Below are positions 1 through 8,062 of a stretch of 16,984 nucleotides of DNA, piece after piece. The DNA is from Cyclostephanos tholiformis. Its lineage: Eukaryota; Bacillariophyta; Thalassiosirophyceae; Thalassiosirales; Thalassiosiraceae. Position numbers and translations under genes: made by a program. How positions within the stretch are numbered: position 1 is the first letter of the stretch; each line of letters opens with the position of its first letter. The DNA lies in assembly GCA_036939975.1 (NCBI GenBank), contig JALLPB010000368.1, forward strand, positions 1 through 16,984. Reading direction: 5' to 3'. The notes under the pieces are model-generated. The model ran no database searches. It saw only the letters and a program-made list of their open reading frames with translations, and was not told where the DNA came from.

Positions 1-463
1 TCTATGATTTAGAATTTCCCTTGTCGTTAGTGTTTGCTTAAACTGCGCATCCAACTGTATTATGGTACAAGGTTGGCGATGCCATGCGACGCAATATACA
101 CATCGCCAAAACATTCAACGAGAGAGAGGAGAGAGAACAAGATCGGAGGGGAGAACACACACACAATGAACAGAATGCTCGTCGTCGCACGATGATATAT
201 ATGATTTGGTGTGTGAGGTTATCGGCGGTATGGTACAGAATATCTCACCTTGAGCTCCCCCCCCAAGCACAATAAGTAATAAATTATAGAACATAATATA
301 ATAGTACTGCCGTTCCCTGACGGCCTATAAAACATCGACGCCACATGGTAACCACCAAGGATTATGACGACGCGATCGTCGGCAGTGGCGGGGGGGGGGG
401 GGCGCCGTCGACGTCGTCGACCGTCCACACGTCGTCTCCTTCGCCACCCCCCCGAGACGTGAG
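1..463 (+). promoter_or_regulatory. Upstream region of the ABCG transporter gene
   Basis: No gene is recognisable here. The stretch holds a GA-rich run near 119-150, a short CA repeat near 155-165, an AT-rich patch near 276-305, an 8-C run at about 257-264 and a 13-G run at 390-402. From about 360 onward the sequence becomes GC- and CpG-rich and leads into the GC-rich first exon. It presumably contains the promoter and 5' leader of the transporter, but I recognise no defined core-promoter motif. Short reading frames on both strands are low-complexity and have no family resemblance. Confidence 0.4.
390..402. repeat. 13-base G homopolymer
   Basis: Uninterrupted run of 13 G about 60 bp upstream of the transporter start codon. 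Long G/C runs recur in the non-coding parts of this window (10 C at 960-969 in intron 1, 8 C at 7921-7928). The exact length is uncertain because such runs are error-prone in sequencing. Confidence 0.8.
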
Positions 464-3400
464 ATGAGCGCGCAATCCACCCGACCGGACTACTTCCAAA
501 GCCTACGCAGGGGCAGCGTGACCAACCTGCGATTGGAGGGTAGGCACGACGACGACGACGACGACGATGACGACGACGACGACGAGAGGAACGAGGTCGA
601 GGCCGATGTTCATCGGGGCGGGGTAGTCGTCGACATGGACGTCGCCGTCGCCGAGCTGCGACGTCGCCTCTCCGTCAGATGGACGGGCGACGGCGAGTCG
701 GATGGCACTCCCGTGGAAGTGCGTATCAAGGACTTCTCGTATCACGTTCCGATTCGTGTCGATGCACCGTCGATTAATACCGCGTTGAATACAAGTCCAT
801 GCTACGTGGCGACGAATACTATTAAGAATTTCGGAGAGTATATCACCGGCAGGAGAAAGGTAATCGATATCGTTTTTTTCTTTTTCTCCTTGTCATTTCA
901 TCTTCACAAGCACGGCACCGTATTCTTATTCCAACGAATACGATTATTGCGTATCTTATCCCCCCCCCCTTGTTGCACGCACTTCCAATCACCCATGTGT
1001 GTGTAGGTGAAGGATATATTCGGTCACTACGAAAAAAAGTGGATACTCAAGGACATCAACCTGGTGTTGAAGCCAGGCAAGACGTACATCGTCATGGGGC
1101 CCCCCGGTTGTGGCAAGACGAGCTTGCTCAAGGCGATATCGGGGAGGTTACGGAACAGGGCATCGTATTGTCGGGGCAGGATCGAATATAATGGCGTTTC
1201 CATGGAGGTGAGACGGGAGTTGGGGACGAATCTCGTTTGTAGCGCTTCCACCCCTCCGTCATTTCCGTAAAAACCAATATAAATTGTCTCGCACTCACGT
1301 CTGTTATTCATGCATAAATTTATTACGAAGGACGACACCGGTATTGTCCTTCAAAATATCGTCAGCTACGTCGGCCAGCTCGACATACATGCACCATTCC
1401 TCACAGTTCAAGAAACGTTCGACTTTGCGGCTAACTGCCGCATAGGAGTGGACAAACAGAGGAAGGCAGATGATGGCTCGGAAAAGGTACTTTCCGAAAA
1501 CCTCACGATCGACGGTCTCGACCTCGCCGTATGTCGTAACACATTCGTCGGGGATGCCAACAACCGGGGAGTGAGCGGAGGTCAACGTAGGAGGGTCACC
1601 TTGGGGGAAATGATGATAGAGCAGAATCCCGTGGCATGCGCTGATGAGATATCAACCGGCCTTGATGCTGCCGTTACCTATGATATTAGCAGGCGAGTTC
1701 TTGATTTTATCGCCGTGCTTGAATTGACCAAATACTTCCCCCCCCCGTGTATAGCTTGGCGTTCTCATTTCAACCTCTGCAAATTCATTCGATTTAACAG
1801 CTCGATTGTGAAATTTTCCAAAGCAGCAGGGACGACACGTCTTGTGAGCTTGCTTCAACCTGGCCCAGAGACCTTTAGTCTTTTCGATGAGGTAAGAGGT
1901 GCATACCTCTCCTGTTATTTCCTTCGATTATCCTTCTACTGCCCACTTCTCCTCCTCATTATTCTTTAAGGTAATCCTCCTAGCGGAAGGCAGCGTAGTC
2001 TACGCTGGACCAGTTGACGAAGTTGTGGATTATTTCGCTGCCTTAGGCTACCTTCAAAAGGACACAATCGATGTCGCAGATTTTCTCCAATCGATAGCGA
2101 CCCCGGATGGGTCAATGTTTTTTGCCAAGGAAGGTGAGGAGCACTTTTGTGCTTCACAATTCGCTGAGGCATTTCGATCAAGCATGATGCACAAGAGAAT
2201 ATTAGCACAGCTGGATTCCCCTTTGAGTTGCAATTGGAATGTTAAACAAACGGTCAGCGCGAAGGACGAAGAAAATACTCACCAGCCTGAGAACATGGAT
2301 GTAACCAGCATCGTTCCTGAAAAATTTAAGCATCCTTACAGGAACTCCTTCTGGATAAGCGTCAAGCTTAACTTACATCGACACTTGACGCTGCTAAAGC
2401 GGGATAGGGAATTTCTCATTGGCAAAACGATTGAAAACTGTGGTATGGGCATTGGAATGGCACTTATCTTTTTGCAGTCTGCGGCGTACCCGAGTAGTAT
2501 CAATGGATCTGATAAAGTCCTAGATTATTTCAACCTTGGATGTCCGGCGGAAGAATCAGACGAAATTGCGGCGTGTGAGTACTCTTATTGAATACGTGTC
2601 AACTTTATCACGAAGGTACTAATTGCCTCAGAAAATTATTACATCAAAGCCTTCATGAAATTTTTGTCCGGCACCTACAGCTCCATTTTTCTCTGTGCTT
2701 TTCATATACTTTTGGGCACTCTCACTGGTACTCCGGACGAAGTTGATGGACGGCCACTTTACTATAAACACGCCGACGCTAAGTTCTTCGAAGCAGGATC
2801 ATTCCTCCTTGGCAGACAGATGTCTCTACTGCCACTGGTAAGATATAGAGTTGTCGATAAGTTGTCTATGTTATTTCTGAATCTAACTTAGCGTTCATAC
2901 CGCTTTTCAGCTTGCATTGGAAATTATTGCATTTGGTCTGCCTTTTTACTTCATCTCCGGTCTTGCATATGAAGCCAGGGCGTTTTTCGTGTTTCTTGCG
3001 ATTCTGATCACTTACAAATTCGCATTGAAAATGTTGTTTGGGATACTGGCTCAAACACTCCCTAAAAAGGCAAATGTGCAGGGTGTCGGCACATTTATTT
3101 ACCTCCTTTGTGTTTTGACTTCGGGCTTCGTTATTGAACCCTTGGCAATACCAAGTTACTTGAAATTCATATTTTGGATAAATCCAATGGCTTGGGCGCA
3201 ACAGGGCATGGTATCGAATCAATTCATGTCTGCTAAGTTTTCTGGTTATTCTTGTGACCGCGACGGCGTCACATACTCAATAGCTCAAATTTCCCTTGGC
3301 GACCGTGGATGGTCGTCCAGTATGAAAATCGGGACTGTATTTGCTTTCCTCGTTCCCTTCACTATAATCTTCGGAGTATTCACTTGGCTAGCTCTCAAAT

Positions 3401-5972
3401 ATATTCGGATTGAGCCTGATAGGCAGCATGTCAAGAATACCGTCAAGATTGGCCTGATGAAAGACACAGAAGAGCTCAGCATTCCGTTTACTCCTGCTGA
3501 TCTCTCTTTTGATAATCTAGTCTATGAGGTGACTGCTTCAACAGCAAGTGACAAGCTTCGATTGTTGAATGAGGTCAGTGGGACGTTTAGGAGGGGTAGA
3601 ATGTGTGCTTTAATGGGATCATCGGGAGGTATGCTCAGCTGCTTTTTAGAATGATATTTGATTCTACTCGTTCCAAACAGGCCGTTTCTGTGAGCTGGTT
3701 ACTCACCCCTAACGTCTTACAAATTAACCGCAGCGGGTAAGACTACTCTAATGGATGTGATTGCCATGAGAAAAACATCAGGCTCGATCTCCGGGAAAAT
3801 CGAGTTGAATGGGTTCGAGCAAGAACGAACATCATTCCTCCGATCCAGCGGATACGTCGAGCAATTTGATGTCCAGCAACCCGAACTTACTGTGAGGGAG
3901 ACTGTTGCTTTTTCAGCAAGATTACGACTTGATGTGAATAATCCAGCAATTGGCGACGATGCCACGAAAATGAAGTTTGTTGATTACGTACTGTCAACAA
4001 TGGAGCTCACGGATATCCAGTGTCTACAGGTCGGAAGCTTTGAAGAGGGGGGTAAGAGTCCCAGTCGGTACTATCCTATGGAGACTATTCTCGCCGTTGC
4101 TGAATGCTGTTTTGCTTTTTCTTTGTCCTACCTATTTCGTGACCCGAAACTAAGGCCTCACGTTTGAACAAAGGAAGCGACTAGCAATCGCTTGTGAACT
4201 TGCAGGAAGCCCGTCTGTGCTTTTTCTTGACGAACCAACTTCAGGTGAGCCAACAACGACCTCGGATATGGAACCATTCATTCCAAGTTTTTTCAAACGA
4301 ATTTCATATTTTTCTTCATACTCTTTTTTCAGGTCTTGATTCAAGGGGCGCTTTGGTTGTAATCCGGGCAATGAGGCGCATCGCCGACAGCGGCAGGGTG
4401 AGTAGTCTGATTCGATATTTCGCTCACCCTCTTCCCCCTCATTCCTCTCGTTCGTTCATCTTAACATTGAACATCTTTGATTATTTCCTCTCTCTTAAGA
4501 CCGTAGTTGCTACAATTCATCAACCGTCCGCAGCTGTGTTTGAACTTTTTGATGATCTCATCCTGCTAAAAAAGGGCGGCAACGTCGTCTTTTGTGGGGA
4601 GCTCGGAGACCAGAGCAGAAACTTGGTTCAATATTTTGAAGATAGGGGAGCCAAGCCAATTGAACGACAAGAAAATCCTGCTGCTTGGGTCCTTCGCGCA
4701 TATGCTGGCGAGCAAACATCGAATGATGCAGACTGGGCAGAGCTGTACAAGTCGTCTGATCAATTCAGTACCATTCGTAAACAGATTGAATCAATCAGGA
4801 CGGCTGATATTAGACAAAAATTATCATTTTCATCAACATTTTCCACTCCCAGCGGAGAGCGAGTACGCTTAATGTGCGCGAGGATGGGAACAATATACCG
4901 AAGATCTGCTCCGTACAACATGACAAGAGTTGTTGCAGCTATTCTTTACGCATTTCTACTTGGATGCGCGTTTCTATACACAGCTTGGAGGGAGGGCGCG
5001 TCGTTGACAGAAGGAGAAGCTTCTGCACTTATTGGAACAATCTTTCTTTCGTTAAACGTGATCGGCACTGCTGGTGAGTGGAACTACACACTCCAATTTT
5101 TTTGCTCAAAATCATGTACTGATTTTTTTTTTCTCAGCCATGACGATGGCCATTCCTGTGGCAAAGCGAGTGCGTGATGTTTTTTACAAGCACCGCGCCT
5201 CGGGCATGATCGAGCACAACGCCACGTTTGTAGGAATGGTAGTAGCCGAGTTGCCATATTTGCTACTCATGTCTGTTCTTTATGTTCTCATCTATTGTGC
5301 AACAGTGAGTTCTCTGCCTTTTTGTCAAGTTATGGCATCACCGTTTTTCTCATTGCCCAGTGCCAATGTTTTTTATCGCAATCCACAGGCTGGCCTATTC
5401 ACCAGTGCTGGAAACTTTTTATGGTTTGTCTTATTCTTCTTCATGCACACAGCATCATTCACTTTCTTTGCGCAATGCTTTATGTGCCTGGTTAGAGATG
5501 AAAAAACTGTCGGGGCTCTTCAGGGCACTTGGATAGGCTTAAATCTGTTCTACGCCGGGTTCGTGGTTTTGCCCCAGAATTTTTTCTCTTTCTTGCGGTC
5601 AGGTATTTATATCAATGCGACACGCTACGCCCTTGAAGGGTGAGTCAAGATCCAAATTAATCCTCGCTTTCCTTTTTCATGTTCTCATTTTCGTATTCTT
5701 TTGCGGCACGGATTTCAAGAATTATCTTTACGCAGTTTCAAGGCTTTTCCACTCCAGTTGCTGGAACAGTTGGAAGTCCATTTTCAATTTCTCTTGATTG
5801 CGATAATGATGAATGCTCAGGAACGATGATTCAGTATGCAACTTTCTACTTTGGAGGTTATTTTAATGCGTCAAACCGTGGTTTGGACGTAGGGATTCTT
5901 CTCGGTTGGATCATCATAGCATTTTTTGGAACTTGGATATGTCTCAAGAAGTTCAACTATGTAAATACATGA
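464..5972 (+). CDS. Full-size ABCG/PDR-type ABC transporter, 13 exons
   Basis: Predicted membrane exporter of hydrophobic compounds (pleiotropic drug resistance type), probably in the plasma membrane. Exons that keep one frame with GT-AG introns: 464-859, 1007-1207, 1331-1891, 1971-2574, 2650-2837, 2911-3628, 3734-4051, 4155-4244, 4333-4397, 4500-5073, 5138-5304, 5389-5639, 5720-5972, giving about 1461 residues. NBD1 has Walker [10 protein letters not shown] (about 163-171), YVGQLD, signature GVSGGQRRR (about 279-287) and Walker [10 protein letters not shown] (about 303-311). NBD2 has Walker A GSSGAGKTT, split by intron 6 (about 886-894), a PDR-like signature LTFEQRKR and [12 protein letters not shown]. 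About six hydrophobic segments follow each NBD. The order NBD-TMD-NBD-TMD and the length fit full-size ABCG proteins. The N-terminal arm has a 12-Asp tract. Unlike fungal Pdr5-type proteins, NBD1 keeps its Walker A lysine. Two details are unsure: the acceptor of intron 4, and a possible unremoved intron in exon 3 near 1749-1823. Substrate unknown. Confidence 0.9.
548..583 (+). repeat. (GAC)12 trinucleotide repeat coding poly-Asp
   Basis: Twelve Asp codons in a row (eleven GAC and one GAT) lie in the first exon of the transporter, at residues 29-40 of the cytoplasmic N-terminal arm, outside the ATP-binding fold. Such a microsatellite is likely to vary in length between strains. Confidence 0.9.
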
Positions 5973-6385
5973 ATAGCGGGTTCAATGAAAGACCCCCTGG
6001 CGGTTTGAAACTATTTTGTAGTAATGTTGCCGTTCCCTCTAGTTTTTTGAATTAACAAAAAATATGGTGTGAAAAAGTTCATATATTGTGATGTACCCTA
6101 AATACTGCTACCCATATCATCATGCACCACGTTCCAAGGAAGTTGCAATGACTTTCATTTGGCCACATTAAGTTGATACTATACCAAAGAAGGCACATGG
6201 ATCAACATTTATACTGGTCAGGTTGATGATTTTTTACACTGAAACAACACATACACCATTACACTTCCAATATTGTTCACTCCCAAACTCTGCTGTCATC
6301 ATTTTCTATACGTGGGATATTTCCTATACACTTTCTACCTTCCAACCAAACTCACTGCCTTTATTCAACGAAGAGTAGAATCCCT
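5973..6385. other. Intergenic, 3' flank of the transporter gene
   Basis: AT-rich sequence after the transporter stop codon, presumably its 3' UTR and poly(A) region followed by spacer. I see no gene. The 80-residue open frame starting at 6273 on the plus strand overlaps the helicase relic antisense and matches nothing I recognise. Confidence 0.5.
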
Positions 6386-6900
6386 TCACAAGATCACTAG
6401 TAATGTTACCTTCTTCAGAAAATTATCCATGATCATCACATCAGTAATCCTTTCTCTACTGCATGCTACATGTGCTTGGCCAGGAGCAAAACATCCATCA
6501 AGATTGACCACATGACAAAGGTCATGGTCATAGCTTCACTACTAGAAGGAAAGTTGAATTAGACATGTATGAGGAAGCCACAAACAAGGAAAGAATGTTA
6601 TGCATGCTTTACTTTCCTCTCATGTACTGAGATAGTCCAAGCTAGAGTAGGAGGTAATTGCCATCTCTGGACATCTTAGCAACCTTTGAATTGTTCTATA
6701 GTGAAAACTTGAGGAACAATGACACATATTTGACCTTCCAAGAACTTGCCCCTGTCATGGCATGGGAAATGATCGCAAATTGTTGGTAAGGGTGATGCCG
6801 AGGTCATGCTATCTGCTCACACATCGATCTCCATTATTCGCAATGATATGACCTTTGGTGCACTGGCCATCAGTTGATGATGATTTTTGTTGTGCAGATG
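6386..6900 (-). pseudogene. Decayed PIF1-like DNA helicase, C-terminal part
   Basis: Read on the minus strand, two conserved helicase blocks stand out. QLPPTLAWTISVHE at 6660-6619 matches the QLPLTLAWAITVHKSQG block of PIF1/RecD-like superfamily 1 helicases. NLDGCFAPGQAHVACSRER at 6505-6449 matches the C-terminal FxPGQxYVALSRxR block. Between them a trace of the SQGMT motif is visible as SEAMTM. Upstream, pieces such as IVPQVFTIEQF fit the stretch before the QLPL block, and KVISLRIMEIDV near 6860-6820 may be the remnant of the GAxVMLLxNLD motif. The frame shifts at least once, contains stops (for example after KGC just before the QLPP block), and motif lysine and glycine residues are lost. 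It also carries a 71-72-bp interruption. The N-terminal ATPase half (Walker A and B) is not visible. It is therefore a relic; the upstream edge is approximate. Confidence 0.75.
6547..6618. repeat. 72-bp segment bounded by 8-bp inverted repeats inside the helicase relic
   Basis: Arms AGGAAAGT (6547-6554) and ACTTTCCT (6611-6618) are perfect reverse complements. They enclose sequence that interrupts the helicase between the VHK block and the SQGMT block. On the minus strand almost the same stretch (6612-6542) starts with GTAAAG and ends with TTCTAG, so it could instead be an old 71-nt intron. Confidence 0.5.
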
Positions 6901-6958
6901 TGTTGTGTATTTTAGCTAGGTAAATGCTGGCTAAAGCTAGCGAAAAATGAACAAACCG

Positions 6959-6995
6959 ACCATGGCGGCCGCCATCGTTCTAAGGTCGCCATGGT
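6959..6995. repeat. 12-bp hairpin (inverted repeat)
   Basis: Arms 6959-6970 and 6984-6995 (ACCATGGCGGCC and GGTCGCCATGGT) pair over 12 positions with a single G-T wobble around a 13-nt loop. The left arm overlaps a separate perfect 14-bp palindrome, ATGGCGGCCGCCAT (6962-6975). It is GC-rich inside an AT-richer spacer. Function unknown. Confidence 0.6.
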
Positions 6996-7558
6996 GCCCC
7001 ACTCCTGGCGCCGTTGTATGCAGCAACTAGCCAATATGTTAAGCGTTAAGTCTATGTCATTAAAATAAGGATTTATCATGATCTATTTATTAAGTAGACC
7101 ATTCTAATAATGATGCGCCAATGGTAGTTGTTGGTTGTGTTTTCCTTTTTTCTACAAAGGAATATGTTGTAGGATGAGTACGGAAAAATCAGCGATGACA
7201 TCCGGTGAGGTGATGATGAGCATCATCATCAACATTGGAGCCATTGGCTTGGCAGCCCATCAGTTGTATCGATCATTGAGCCACATCTGCTGGGAGGAGA
7301 CATCATGTACGCATGATGTGTGGTGGTGGTGGCGATGAAGAAGGCGGCAAAGGAGCAGGAGGAGACAATTTCTCCATGGTGCAGATCATCACATCGTACG
7401 ATCATGGTGGTCGCTCTCATCATACTTCCACCACAAGGCCACAATCCCAGCAAAAAAAAACGTACAACAATCAAAAAACATACTATGCAACAGGTATTAG
7501 TCATTAAAACTAGAAAAAACTATAATTATTACTATTTGTATGACTGATTATGTCACGA

Positions 7559-7578
7559 CACGTCGACGAATCGACGTG
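7559..7578. repeat. 8-bp stem, 4-nt loop palindrome
   Basis: CACGTCGA and TCGACGTG (7559-7566 and 7571-7578) are perfect reverse complements around the loop CGAA. It could be a tight hairpin or a dyad protein-binding site. Nothing else supports a role. Confidence 0.5.
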
Positions 7579-7846
7579 ATGGATCATCATCGGTTGCGAT
7601 GGTCATACCACCGATGCAGTGCATTGGAAGCAATGACAATCACACATGTATGTTTTATATTCTCCCCCTAATGAATCATGTGCATGGATTGCCATGCCAT
7701 CCATCCTGGAGAGCATGGCAGTTAACATAGCGGAGGTATGGCTCAAAATTGCCTGAAGTATGGTACGTTAGACGTGCATGCTCTTATGAGGAGGGATGTT
7801 TGCATGGTAAGTGAGTAGGACTATGTCTTGGGGTGCAAACCCCCAC

Positions 7847-8014
7847 TTTTCAGGTCAGGCGGGTGACTTTGAGGTCAGGTAACCATATTATGGTACCTTC
7901 AGATACCAATTGGTACCTGACCCCCCCCTTCCATTTTTCAGGGGTCAGTTGAAAAAAATAAGGATTATCGTTGATCGAAATTGGGGGGCTGGGGCCTCCT
8001 TTCCCCCCTGAAAA
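7847..8014. repeat. Cluster of nested inverted repeats upstream of the glucosyltransferase
   Basis: Several perfect inverted repeats overlap in about 170 bp: GGTCAGGTA/TACCTGACC (7873-7881, 7914-7922), CTGACCCC/GGGGTCAG (7917-7924, 7941-7948) and TTTTCAGGGG/CCCCTGAAAA (7935-7944, 8005-8014). There is also a 12-bp palindrome TACCAATTGGTA (about 7904-7915) and repeated AGGTCAGG at 7851-7880. The cluster ends about 50 bp before the start codon at 8063. It may be a small non-autonomous element (MITE-like) or a structured promoter/5' leader. Confidence 0.55.
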
Positions 8015-8062
8015 CTTTTTTTGGGATTCATCCTCAGAACAGTGAGTTACTACAAGTGAACA

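Larger units (their letters stand above)
6901..7846. other. Intergenic spacer with no recognisable gene
   Basis: Simple-sequence-tinged spacer (ATGATG/CATCAT and TGGTGG runs around 7200-7440) with two clear hairpins listed separately. Open frames here (for example 7135-7338, 7320-7547 plus, 7229-7504 minus) overlap one another, follow the repeats and show no family motifs, so I do not call them genes. Confidence 0.5.

Noticed and set aside
219..428. Minus-strand 69-residue frame with Arg and Pro runs
   Set aside because: Driven by the G homopolymer and CG-rich triplets upstream of the transporter; no motif.
503..745. Minus-strand frame with a long Val run opposite transporter exon 1
   Set aside because: It is the antisense reading of the GAC repeat and GC-rich exon. 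The plus strand joins in frame to the ABC domain.
2650..2837. Transporter as a pseudogene because of the TAA at the 2631 junction
   Set aside because: An alternative acceptor at 2649 keeps the frame and every other exon joins in phase, so I treat the gene as intact but flag the site.
6273..6515. Plus-strand 80-residue frame
   Set aside because: It is antisense to the helicase relic, which explains the sequence better.
7229..7547. Overlapping plus and minus frames in the spacer
   Set aside because: They follow TGG/CAT simple repeats, overlap one another on both strands and match no known family.
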